A stretch of DNA of 15,096 nucleotides from Nonlabens sp. Lineage in GTDB: Bacteria > Bacteroidota > Bacteroidia > Flavobacteriales > Flavobacteriaceae. This document shows, piece after piece, positions 6,909-13,804 of this stretch (the first letter of the stretch is position 1; each line of letters opens with the position of its first letter). Where the stretch lies: contig JALZUY010000222.1 of assembly GCA_023301395.1 (NCBI GenBank), forward strand, positions 1 to 15,096, read 5' to 3'. The position numbers and the translations under genes were made by a program. The notes beneath the pieces were generated by a model, which saw only the letters and a program-made list of their open reading frames with translations, was not told where the DNA came from and did not search any database.

Positions 6909-8372
6909 ATGTTAAGACAGTCGTTAAATTTTAAGCTCTCTCAAAAACTCTCTCCTCAACAAATCCAGTTGATGAAATTGATACAATTGCCCACTCAGGC
7001 ATTTGAGCAACGCGTTAAACAAGAGCTCGAAGAAAACCCAGCACTAGATGATAGCAAGGACAGTCTTGATGATGACTATGATGAATTCTCAAATCAAGAT
7101 GAGGATGACTACAAAGAAGAAAGTGAAATTATTGAACCAGACATTAATGTAGATGATTATTTAAGTGATGATGATGTACCAGAGTATCGCACACAAGCAA
7201 ATAATTATAGTGCAGACGATGATGAGAAAAGCATTCCATACGCATCTGGAACTTCATTTACCCAATCGTTAAAAGATCAATTAAACACCAGGAGATTGAG
7301 CGATCAACATTATAGCATCGCAGAATATTTAGTTGGCAGTATAGACAACAGCGGTTACATACGTCGTTCCATGGAGGACATTGCAGACGACCTTGCCTTT
7401 ACCATGAATATTTACACTGAGGTTACTGAGGTTGAACAAGTCCTTAAAGTAGTTCAACAATTAGATCCTGCTGGTGTAGGAGCTCGCGATTTAAAGGAAT
7501 GTTTAATGATCCAGCTTTCGCGAAAGCGTAATAACGAGAGCACAGAGCTCGCAATGAAACTTGTAGGTGAGTCGTTTGATGCGTTTAGTAAGAAGCACTA
7601 TAAAAAAATATTAGAAAAATATCACATCGAGGAAGATGAGTTGCGCGATGCTATAGAAGAAATAGAACACTTAAATCCAAAACCTGGAAGTGCTTATGCA
7701 GGTGGAAGCACTCGCATGGTAGAACAAGTAGTTCCAGATTTCACAATACGAATTAAAGAAGGTGCTCTAGAACTCACGCTAAACGGCCGTAATGCGCCTG
7801 AGTTGCATGTTTCTCGTGATTACTCAAACATGTTGAAGGGTTATAAAGAAGCCAAAGAAAAAAGTAAGTCTCAAAAAGATGCCGTTATGTTCATCAAGCA
7901 AAAGCTAGATGGAGCAAAATGGTTTATTGAAGCCATTAAGCAGCGTCAAGAAACGCTTTTTATGACTATGTCATCAATTATGTACTACCAGCAAGAGTAT
8001 TTCTTAACGGGTGATGAACGTAATTTGAGACCAATGATTCTCAAGGATATTGCCGACGAGATAAGCATGGATGTTTCTACTGTTTCTCGTGTTGCAAATT
8101 CAAAGTATGTGGACACACCATACGGAACTAAACTAATTAAAGAATTTTTTTCTGAGTCCATGACCAACTCTGATGGAGAAGAGGTTTCTACTCGTGAGAT
8201 TAAAAAGATTCTTGAAACTGTTATAGGAGAAGAAAGTAAGCGCAAACCACTTACTGATCAAAAGCTTGCTGAATTACTTAAAGAGAAAGGCTACCCTATT
8301 GCTAGACGTACTGTCGCAAAATATAGAGAGCAACTCGACATTCCTGTAGCACGATTACGTAAAGAGATCTAA
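6909..8372 (+). CDS. rpoN: RNA polymerase sigma-54 factor
   Basis: Sigma-54 directs RNA polymerase to -24/-12 promoters and needs an AAA+ activator to open them. Region I is the N-terminal LRQSLNFKLSQKLSPQQIQLMKLIQLP, rich in Gln and Leu, which receives the activator signal. Region II (about residues 45-110) is strongly acidic, many Asp and Glu. The core-binding region follows, and the C-terminus holds the RpoN box ARRTVAKYREQL, which reads the -24 element. Length is 487 residues, normal for Bacteroidetes. I choose the ATG at 6909 because the family starts at MLRQSL; the in-frame GTG at 6876 would add 11 residues unlike the family. No Shine-Dalgarno is seen, as is usual in Bacteroidetes. The following membrane protein gene starts seven bases after its stop and is likely co-transcribed. 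Confidence 0.97.
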   Translation: MLRQSLNFKLSQKLSPQQIQLMKLIQLPTQAFEQRVKQELEENPALDDSKDSLDDDYDEFSNQDEDDYKEESEIIEPDINVDDYLSDDDVPEYRTQANNYSADDDEKSIPYASGTSFTQSLKDQLNTRRLSDQHYSIAEYLVGSIDNSGYIRRSMEDIADDLAFTMNIYTEVTEVEQVLKVVQQLDPAGVGARDLKECLMIQLSRKRNNESTELAMKLVGESFDAFSKKHYKKILEKYHIEEDELRDAIEEIEHLNPKPGSAYAGGSTRMVEQVVPDFTIRIKEGALELTLNGRNAPELHVSRDYSNMLKGYKEAKEKSKSQKDAVMFIKQKLDGAKWFIEAIKQRQETLFMTMSSIMYYQQEYFLTGDERNLRPMILKDIADEISMDVSTVSRVANSKYVDTPYGTKLIKEFFSESMTNSDGEEVSTREIKKILETVIGEESKRKPLTDQKLAELLKEKGYPIARRTVAKYREQLDIPVARLRKEI

Positions 8373-8379
8373 ACCGCTC

Positions 8380-8982
8380 ATGAAAGCTTTTCTTAGATTC
8401 TGGAGTTATCTTGCAAATCCCATATTCGTACCTTCTCTAGTAAGCTTATGGTACTTTATAAACGCATCATTTACTGATGGAACCGTTGTAGAATTAAAAA
8501 TGTATCTCATTTTAATTCTTACCGCTGTAATGCCCATGCTCATTTTTGCTATTTTGAAACTTTTGGGAATTGTAAGAAGCGTTCATTTACCAAATATTAA
8601 AGATCGTATTACACCACTTGTAGCATATGCAGTATTACTTCTTATATTAATACGTAGTGGTTTTAATGACGGAATGCATACTCCTTTATACTATTTCTTT
8701 TCAGGAGTTTTAATAGCAACATTTGTAGCTGTAATACTAGCATTTTTAAAATACAAACTAAGCCTTCACATGATGGCAATAGGTGGCGCAATAGGGTTTG
8801 CTCTTATGTTGCATGCAAGCATCGCGATTCCCAACATTTTGATAGTTGCAGCTCTATTTATTATTGCTGGGTTGACTGCTACTTCAAGACTTTCAATGAA
8901 AGCACATAAAGGACATGAACTTATTTTCGGTTTTTTTGTAGGGCTGATTTCTCAAATAATGACTGGAATTTATTTTTTATAA
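8380..8982 (+). CDS. Multi-pass membrane protein, possibly PAP2-related
   Basis: A 200-residue inner-membrane protein with about six hydrophobic segments. I do not recognise it with certainty. The stretch LKYKLSLHMMAIGGAIGF and the later RLSMKAHKGHELIFGFFVG recall the SxH and Arg/His motifs of PAP2-type phosphatases, which act on lipid pyrophosphates. However, the first PAP2 signature (Lys-x6-Arg-Pro) is not evident; KDRITPL near residue 74 is a weak echo. It may be a degenerate family member without phosphatase activity. It follows rpoN by seven bases, so the two are probably translated from one mRNA, although a functional link is not evident. Its stop codon (8980-8982) sits directly beyond the stop of the convergent beta-barrel gene, a 6-bp tail-to-tail overlap with no terminator visible between them. 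Confidence 0.75.
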   Translation: MKAFLRFWSYLANPIFVPSLVSLWYFINASFTDGTVVELKMYLILILTAVMPMLIFAILKLLGIVRSVHLPNIKDRITPLVAYAVLLLILIRSGFNDGMHTPLYYFFSGVLIATFVAVILAFLKYKLSLHMMAIGGAIGFALMLHASIAIPNILIVAALFIIAGLTATSRLSMKAHKGHELIFGFFVGLISQIMTGIYFL

Positions 8983-9681
8983 TAAATAAAACTCAATACC
9001 AAATTTAATAGGCTGTAAATTTAAATACTCACCACCTATTTGAGCATTATTATTGAATAACGTATTCAAGCTATATTGTACAAAAGCATTAAAACTCCCA
9101 TTTCCTAAAGTCAAAGTTGCCGCATAGCGGAATTTATTCAATTCAGGAATATCAGTTTGTATCACAGTATTACCTGTTTCTTCAAATCTTGATTTGTGAT
9201 AATAAATGTAACCTAGCTTAATCCCAGTATAAATACGCCAAAAGTTATATTTAGTAGCTGTAGAAGTGCGCCATCGATATTGAATGGGCATTTCTATAAG
9301 ATTTGTATTTAGACGATTTGATTTAAAATCGAAATCAGTGTCCAATAATGAATAAATAGATTCACCATTTGCATCTTCACCTATGAATAGGTTTGAATTA
9401 TAGGAGTTTGTAGAAATCCCTAAACCTATCCCAATAGCTTTATTACGTCGCTTATTAATAGGCATGTCACGTATAAATCCAATATGCAATCCTCCAGAGA
9501 AACCATTTTGTGTAAAGCCATCTGGTTCATTATTGATTAAGTTGAACGATAGACCTATATAAAATTGATCTTCTCTATACAAAGAATCAATCACCTCAGG
9601 TATGGCATTCTGATCTTTATCATCTTGAGCATAGCCTGAAAATGCAACAAATAGCCCAATAAAAAAAAGTAATTGTTTCAT
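8977..9681 (-). CDS. PorT-like outer-membrane beta-barrel protein
   Basis: The mature protein is predicted to form a small beta-barrel in the outer membrane (OMP_b-brl_2 / PorT-like family). MKQLLFFIGLFVAFSGYAQ is a clear signal peptide with cleavage likely after GYA. The body (about residues 37-234) has alternating aromatic and polar strands such as DQFYIGLSFNLINNEP, WRIYTGIKLGYIYY and FNAFVQYSLNTLF, and ends in KFGIEFYLL, the aromatic C-terminal strand typical of barrels. I choose the ATG at 9681 because it starts the signal peptide; the longer frame from 9732 would place it internally and run into the terminator hairpin. It is 234 residues long. This is probably not the canonical flavobacterial type IX secretion PorT/SprT, whose sequence differs, so no symbol is given. 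It lies beyond the terminator of the exb operon and has its own candidate promoter. Confidence 0.8.
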   Translation of the reverse strand: MKQLLFFIGLFVAFSGYAQDDKDQNAIPEVIDSLYREDQFYIGLSFNLINNEPDGFTQNGFSGGLHIGFIRDMPINKRRNKAIGIGLGISTNSYNSNLFIGEDANGESIYSLLDTDFDFKSNRLNTNLIEMPIQYRWRTSTATKYNFWRIYTGIKLGYIYYHKSRFEETGNTVIQTDIPELNKFRYAATLTLGNGSFNAFVQYSLNTLFNNNAQIGGEYLNLQPIKFGIEFYLL

Positions 9682-9686
9682 AAAAG

Positions 9687-9715
9687 TAAAGATATGAATT
9701 TGAAATGGGCTCCAA
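9687..9715 (-). promoter_or_regulatory. Candidate Bacteroidetes promoter of the beta-barrel gene
   Basis: On the minus strand TATCTTTA (9694-9687) matches seven of eight positions of TAnnTTTG, and TTG (9715-9713) lies 18 bases upstream. Transcription would start within a few bases of the ATG at 9681, leaving almost no leader. The preceding exb terminator makes an independent promoter necessary. Confidence 0.45.
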
Positions 9716-9718
9716 CAA

Positions 9719-9747
9719 AAAAGCCGTTTCAAAAAGAAACGGCTTTT
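9719..9747 (-). terminator. Intrinsic terminator of the exb operon
   Basis: AAAAGCCGTTTC (9719-9730) and GAAACGGCTTTT (9736-9747) form a perfect 12-bp stem with a 5-base loop. On the minus strand a run of six T completes it. It lies 19 bases beyond the end of the last exbD gene and before the beta-barrel gene. Confidence 0.9.
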
Positions 9748-9766
9748 AAATATTACAAAAGAATAA

Positions 9767-10255
9767 TTATCTTCTTTTTATATTATTCATAGGATCTCCT
9801 TGAGTAGAGGTATACGTAATTTTTAGAGCTTCTGCTTCCTTCAATTCTTCCTTAACGTCTGTAAGAACACCTACCTTAGCGTTTTTATCTACCTTAAGAG
9901 AAACCATCATTTCTTTTTGAAGATTCTCAGGCATTGCATTTCTTTGAGTATTCACATAATTGTAAACATCTTTAATCTGAGATATTTTATCTCCCAATTG
10001 AACAACATCAGACGTACCAAAAGTAGCTTGATAACTTGAACTAGGCTTGCCTATGTAAATATTTACAAGCTTCTTTTTATCTTCAAGTTTCTCTACTTGA
10101 TTTGCTGCTGGCAATGAATTTTCAACAAGCATCTCATCATCTCTCATTACGGTCGCTACCATAAAAAAGAATAAAAGCATAAATACTATATCTGGTAAAG
10201 ATGCTGTGGACACTGGTGGTAACTCACCACTTTTTTTCTTATTAAATTTTGACAT
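9767..10255 (-). CDS. ExbD/TolR-type proton channel subunit (second copy)
   Basis: Part of the inner-membrane motor that turns proton flow into mechanical energy for TonB. 162 residues: a short cytoplasmic start, one transmembrane helix (about 18-38) with STASLPDIVFMLLFFFMV carrying the essential proton-carrying Asp22, then a periplasmic domain of about 120 residues. It starts two bases after the first exbD ends, so the two are translated together. It is last in the operon and followed by the terminator. Two ExbD paralogues in tandem are common in Bacteroidetes TonB systems. Which of the two partners TonB cannot be told here. Confidence 0.92.
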   Translation of the reverse strand: MSKFNKKKSGELPPVSTASLPDIVFMLLFFFMVATVMRDDEMLVENSLPAANQVEKLEDKKKLVNIYIGKPSSSYQATFGTSDVVQLGDKISQIKDVYNYVNTQRNAMPENLQKEMMVSLKVDKNAKVGVLTDVKEELKEAEALKITYTSTQGDPMNNIKRR

Positions 10256-10257
10256 AA

Positions 10258-10884
10258 TTATCCTGCTACTTGTGGTTCTGCCTCAGAAAGTTTCCTTGGG
10301 TATAAATCTTTTATGACATTTATTTTCTTCTCTAATTCACCATATTCTGGCTCTTCTTGTTCTGATTCAGGCCATTCTTTATATCTAGTATACATAGATT
10401 CAAAAGTCTCACCATAACGTTGTGTTGCGGCACGATTTCTTAATACAGTATAAGCCCTAACCAGCTCATTTGTCACTGTGATATAATAATCATAAGTAGC
10501 TTGTCTGTCATTAACCAAGGAGATAATAGCTTGTTCCGGGTTATCTGAAGATTTTGGGTCCTTTTCACCTTCACAATAAGTACACCCTTTCCTACCTTCT
10601 CCTCCACCGTTATCAATAAATGCCACAGCTGCTGCTGTTAGATCCTTAAGCTCCATAGGCTCTTCTTCAACTAGCAATCTATTATCCTTATTCACCAATA
10701 CTTGAAAAATATTTTTTTCTTTTATTGGTGGTGGTATTACATCTTCATCTATTTTACGAGGCAGCTTACTTACAATCCCACTATCAACTTCAATAGTAGT
10801 AGTTACTAAGAAGAATATCAAAAGTAGAAAGGCAATATCTGCCATTGATCCTGCATTTACCTCAGGTGCTGCTCTTTTAGCCAT
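10258..10884 (-). CDS. ExbD/TolR-type proton channel subunit (first copy) with CxxC insertion
   Basis: 208 residues, longer than the about 140 of E. coli ExbD. The transmembrane helix (about 13-31) contains AGSMADIAFLLLIFFLVTTT with Asp16, the expected proton carrier. The periplasmic part starts with the usual FQVLVNKDNRLLVEEE fold elements (about 60-75), then departs from short ExbDs: a Gly-rich insertion with CTYC (Cys101 and Cys104), and a C-terminal extension from about residue 165 rich in Glu and Tyr (EWPESEQEEPEYGELEKK). In the oxidising periplasm the two cysteines could form a disulphide or bind a metal. It sits between the unknown membrane gene (3-bp gap) and the second exbD (2-bp gap). 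The domain order is otherwise that of ExbD. Confidence 0.92.
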   Translation of the reverse strand: MAKRAAPEVNAGSMADIAFLLLIFFLVTTTIEVDSGIVSKLPRKIDEDVIPPPIKEKNIFQVLVNKDNRLLVEEEPMELKDLTAAAVAFIDNGGGEGRKGCTYCEGEKDPKSSDNPEQAIISLVNDRQATYDYYITVTNELVRAYTVLRNRAATQRYGETFESMYTRYKEWPESEQEEPEYGELEKKINVIKDLYPRKLSEAEPQVAG

Positions 10885-10887
10885 GAT

Positions 10888-11382
10888 TTATCTATTTAGT
10901 AGTTTACTCACTCCAGTCCATAAAATAGAACCTACTGCTAGTATTGCAACTATATAAAAAGTATAGATAGAAGCTCCTACCAGTTTTGAAGTGCTCGCTG
11001 TAAGTGGTTCATTGTCATCCAGGAAAATTAATTTACCTGACTCAGGATCATTTACAGAATCACCTGCAAAACCAAAATAAGCTACTAAACAAATCACAAC
11101 AAGTATGCCAATCGATATTAAAGAACGTTTTAATACTGCTGGACTACTTGCAATTCCTTTTAAAACAAAGAATAAAACGATACCTACCGTAAGCGCCATT
11201 ATAGCATAAGATAGATACATCAACGGTGCTAGTGTTCCGTTTTGTAAGGAACCGTCATTTGCTACATCTGCTGCTTCAGTTTGAATTGCCTCATCTCCTA
11301 CAGATATCGTATAGAGAAAAAATCCTGCTGCGATCACACACAACAAAAGCACTATATATTTAAATACTTTATGAATTACCAT
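10888..11382 (-). CDS. Uncharacterised four-helix membrane protein in the exb operon
   Basis: A 164-residue protein with four hydrophobic segments (about residues 7-25, 54-75, 86-104 and 134-160), consistent with both ends in the cytoplasm. The loop between helices 1 and 2 (DEAIQTEAADVANDG) and that between helices 3 and 4 (DSVNDPESGKLIFLDDNEP) are acidic and would face the periplasm. I recognise no enzymatic motif. It lies between exbB (25-bp gap) and exbD (3-bp gap), an arrangement I recall from other flavobacterial TonB-ExbB-ExbD loci. The fixed position suggests an accessory or assembly subunit of the proton channel; that role is inference from context only. Confidence 0.8.
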   Translation of the reverse strand: MVIHKVFKYIVLLLCVIAAGFFLYTISVGDEAIQTEAADVANDGSLQNGTLAPLMYLSYAIMALTVGIVLFFVLKGIASSPAVLKRSLISIGILVVICLVAYFGFAGDSVNDPESGKLIFLDDNEPLTASTSKLVGASIYTFYIVAILAVGSILWTGVSKLLNR

Positions 11383-11407
11383 GATTAAATCTGGTTTAAA
11401 GGGTTAA

Positions 11408-12199
11408 TTACAGCTTACCATTCTTGTAGTCTACAAGAATATCAATAAGAGTTATTGAAGCGTCTTCCATGTCGTTTACAATACTATCGATCTTTGCAAC
11501 GATGTAATTATAAAAGATTTGAAGAATAATTGCCACGATAAGACCAAATACAGTTGTTAATAGTGCTACTTTAATACCACCAGCTACAAGTGCAGGCTCC
11601 ATCGCTCCAGCATTTTGAATATTATCAAATGCATCAATCATACCCAATACAGTTCCCATGAAACCAAGCATAGGTGCTAGTGCAATAAATAAAGACACCC
11701 AAGAAACATTCTTCTCAAGTTGTCCCATTTGAACACCACCGTAAGCTACAACAGCTTTCTCTGCTGCTTCAACGCTCTCGTCTGCTCTATCAAGTCCTTG
11801 ATAATAAATTGAAGCAACCGGTCCTTTTGTATTTCTACAAACTTCCTTTGCAGCTTCAACTCCACCACTTTTAAGAGCATCTTCTACTTGCGCAGCTAAT
11901 TTCTTAGAGTTAGTAGTAGAAAGATTTAAATAAATAATTCTTTCAATAGCAATAGCTAAACCTAAAATAAGACATATCAATACGAATGACATAAATACTG
12001 GTCCACCTTCAATATAACGCCTTTTAAGCTCTTGATGGAATGTAACTTCTTCAGTAACGTTTGCCGCAGCGTTGTCATCCTGAGAAATAAGTGTTGTAAT
12101 TGCGCTAGTCGTATTTGCAGTTGTGCTAGCGTTTGCAGTTGTAGATAGACCTAACATCATTACTACAGCCATGAACAAAATTGAAAGTGATCGTTTCAT
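11408..12199 (-). CDS. ExbB/TolQ/MotA-family proton channel protein
   Basis: The pentameric stator part of the TonB energising complex in the inner membrane. 263 residues. It opens with a cleavable-looking signal peptide (MKRSLSILFMAVVMMLGLST...ANA), then a Thr/Ala/Asn-rich stretch of about 40 residues that would lie in the periplasm; E. coli ExbB lacks this extension, but it is common in Bacteroidetes. Helix 1 is at about 66-84 (GGPVFMSFVLICLILGLAIA). Helix 2 (VSLFIALAPMLGFMGTVLGM) and helix 3 (VALLTTVFGLIVAIILQIFY) carry the family's conserved Gly/Thr/Pro pattern and line the proton path. It is the first gene of a four-gene operon with the unknown membrane protein and two ExbDs. The ATG at 12199 fits the signal peptide. 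No tonB gene is in the window. Confidence 0.93.
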   Translation of the reverse strand: MKRSLSILFMAVVMMLGLSTTANASTTANTTSAITTLISQDDNAAANVTEEVTFHQELKRRYIEGGPVFMSFVLICLILGLAIAIERIIYLNLSTTNSKKLAAQVEDALKSGGVEAAKEVCRNTKGPVASIYYQGLDRADESVEAAEKAVVAYGGVQMGQLEKNVSWVSLFIALAPMLGFMGTVLGMIDAFDNIQNAGAMEPALVAGGIKVALLTTVFGLIVAIILQIFYNYIVAKIDSIVNDMEDASITLIDILVDYKNGKL

Positions 12200-12568
12200 T
12201 TTAAGATTTATTGATTTATTTGAATTTTCGAGTCAAGTGGTAAATATATAATTTATCTCTTAAAAAACAGAACTTCTATTACTATAGCAACGTTAAATAA
12301 TGGCTTTTTCATGCTCTATCCTCAAATAACCAGACAGATACAGCTCTCAACAAATTAGTTATTTAGGTGAATTAAGACTAATTACTCATCTAATTTGACA
12401 AGTTTAGGTGTTTAAAGAATAAACACATGAGACATTATTGATAAAAAAGGCCAATCTAACTACATCCCTAATTGCTTTAAAAAGCTACATTTATTAAGTA
12501 ATAGTTGAGAGAAAACTTAATGAACAGAGTGACTCTTTTCCCTTTGAGTCGAGAATGTTAAAAGGAAC
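12200..12568. other. Intergenic region between exbB and tRNA-Ser
   Basis: About 370 bp of very AT-rich DNA with no credible gene. On the minus strand TATATTTA at 12248-12241, seven of eight matches to the Bacteroidetes -7 box, could start transcription about 35 bases before exbB, but no clear TTG sits at the right distance. An inverted repeat CAAATTAG (12351-12358) / CTAATTTG (12390-12397) is present with a 31-base spacer. A 19-codon minus-strand frame (12253-12312) lies upstream of that box and is probably chance. Confidence 0.5.
12241..12248 (-). promoter_or_regulatory. Possible -7 element of the exbB operon promoter
   Basis: TATATTTA on the minus strand matches TAnnTTTG in seven of eight positions and would give a leader of about 35 bases before the exbB ATG. 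No convincing -33 TTG is seen 19-21 bases upstream, so the call rests on one element in AT-rich DNA. Confidence 0.3.
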
Positions 12569-12602
12569 AAAACCCTTAAAATCAATTGATTTTAAGGGTT
12601 TT
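12569..12602 (-). terminator. Perfect 34-bp palindrome terminating tRNA-Ser
   Basis: The 34 bases are their own reverse complement, centred on CAATTG, with CCCTTAAAATCA / TGATTTTAAGGG as core and A and T runs at the ends. It begins three bases after the tRNA 3' end on the minus strand and ends in TTTTG, so it can serve as an intrinsic terminator. Its symmetry means it could also terminate plus-strand transcription. Confidence 0.8.
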
Positions 12603-12604
12603 TG

Positions 12605-12689
12605 TAGAGAGGAAGGGATTCGAACCCTCGAAACGTTGCCGTTTACACGCTTTCCAGGCGTGCGCCTTCGACCACTCGGCCACCTCTCT
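12605..12689 (-). tRNA. tRNA-Ser, anticodon GGA
   Basis: An 85-base class II tRNA folds fully. The acceptor stem is AGAGAGG / CCTCTCT. The D-arm is GCC...GGC. The anticodon stem is CACGC / GCGTG with loop CTGGAAA (anticodon at 12653-12655, GGA, reading UCC and UCU). The long variable arm has a stem AAACG-GCAA-CGTTT, and the T-arm has TTCGAAT. The CCA tail is not encoded. The discriminator base reads A, where serine tRNAs usually have G73. A promoter lies just upstream and a palindromic terminator just downstream, so it is a separate transcription unit. Confidence 0.96.
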
Positions 12690-12698
12690 AATTATGGG

Positions 12699-12729
12699 CA
12701 AGATTACAAAAAAATAATCCTTATCCCAA
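12699..12729 (-). promoter_or_regulatory. Bacteroidetes-type promoter of tRNA-Ser
   Basis: On the minus strand TAATCTTG (12706-12699) matches seven of eight positions of TAnnTTTG, with TTG (12729-12727) 20 bases upstream. The expected start is a few bases before the tRNA 5' end at 12689. It sits in the 47-bp gap after ansA. Confidence 0.6.
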
Positions 12730-12736
12730 GTATTAT

Positions 12737-13804
12737 TTAAACACTTATTTCTCCTCTTAAGGAGGATTCAAAGTACTTTTTAAAATCGCCACTTTCAGGC
12801 ATGTAAATCAGTAAATACATCATTTTTACCAGAGCAGCCTCAGTAGTAATATCATTTCCTGACACCATTCCTATTTTTTTTAATGCGACACTAGTTTCGT
12901 ATTTCCCCATATCTACAGCTCCACCACGGCACTGAGTAACATTAATTATTCTAATTCCGCTTAGTAATGCTTCTCTTAAAATATCTATAAACCATTTTGA
13001 AGTTGGCGCGTTTCCGCTTCCATAAGTTTCCAGAACGATCCCTTGCAAACCTTTAACGTTACAAATAGCCTTCACAACTTCCTGTGTTATTCCTGGAAAC
13101 AATTTTAAAACTACTACTCGTGATTCCATCTCTGGACGATACATCATTTTTAAAGGACTTCGCTTTAAATTCTTCGTTTTCGCAATAGCGATATGATCAA
13201 AACCACCTTGCCACAACAATCCTTTATCTATATTTAAATGAACTCCACTTATCGCAAGAGGTGGATAGTTAGGAGAGCTAAATGCCTCAAAATGCTCTGC
13301 ATTCATTTTTGCTGTGCGGTTTGCTCTATATAATTGGTATTCAAAATAGATACAGACTTCTTTAATAATAGGTGCATCATTCTCCCATTCTGAGGCAAGT
13401 TGTATACTGGTAATAAGATTCTCCTTAGCATCTGTACGTAAATCACCTATAGGCAATTGAGATCCCGTTAGGACAACCGGCTTAGTAAGATTCTCAAACA
13501 TAAAACTTAAGGCGCTTCCTGTATACGACATGGTATCACTACCGTGTAACACCACAAAACCGTGATAATTATTATAATTTGAATTGATAATATCTCCTAG
13601 CACTCTCCAGTGACTCAAATCCATGTCTGAAGAATCTATAGGATCTTCAAAAGAAGTGGTTTCAATCTCACAATCAAGTTGTTTTAATTCAGGAATATGA
13701 TGAAGAAGTTCACTAAAGTCAAATGATCGTAAAGCTCTCGTTTCTGAGTCTTTAATCATCCCTATAGTTCCACCAGTGTAAATGAGGAGAATCTTAGGCT
13801 TCAT
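12737..13804 (-). CDS. ansA: Type I (cytoplasmic) L-asparaginase
   Basis: Hydrolyses asparagine to aspartate and ammonia. 355 residues from the ATG at 13804, similar to E. coli AnsA (338). There is no signal peptide, so it should be cytoplasmic. The N-terminal IYTGGTIGM holds the nucleophile Thr13. The second catalytic block reads HGSDTMSYTGSALSFM, with Ser in place of the Thr of E. coli HGTDT and the following Asp kept. RTAK in LYRANRTAKMNAEHFEAF supplies the catalytic Lys. The C-terminal domain has the family block ITQEVVKAICNVKGLQGIVLETYGSGN. The start overlaps the upstream acyltransferase stop by 11 bp, pointing to translational coupling. The in-frame TTG at 13810 is a less likely start. 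Close pairing with a lipid acyltransferase has no evident metabolic reason. Confidence 0.94.
   Translation of the reverse strand: MKPKILLIYTGGTIGMIKDSETRALRSFDFSELLHHIPELKQLDCEIETTSFEDPIDSSDMDLSHWRVLGDIINSNYNNYHGFVVLHGSDTMSYTGSALSFMFENLTKPVVLTGSQLPIGDLRTDAKENLITSIQLASEWENDAPIIKEVCIYFEYQLYRANRTAKMNAEHFEAFSSPNYPPLAISGVHLNIDKGLLWQGGFDHIAIAKTKNLKRSPLKMMYRPEMESRVVVLKLFPGITQEVVKAICNVKGLQGIVLETYGSGNAPTSKWFIDILREALLSGIRIINVTQCRGGAVDMGKYETSVALKKIGMVSGNDITTEAALVKMMYLLIYMPESGDFKKYFESSLRGEISV

Noticed and set aside
8977..9681. Naming the barrel gene porT/sprT of the type IX secretion system
   Set aside because: The sequence fits the broad PorT-like barrel family but not, from memory, the typical flavobacterial PorT N-terminus, and no other secretion genes are nearby.
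12253..12312. A 19-codon minus-strand frame with a GAGG upstream, possible leader peptide of exbB
   Set aside because: It lies upstream of the best exbB promoter candidate, shows no attenuator-like structure after it, and is of a size expected by chance in AT-rich DNA.
12531..12555. Small hairpin GACTC-loop-GAGTC before the tRNA terminator
   Set aside because: Only five pairs with a long loop and no T-run; too weak to call.
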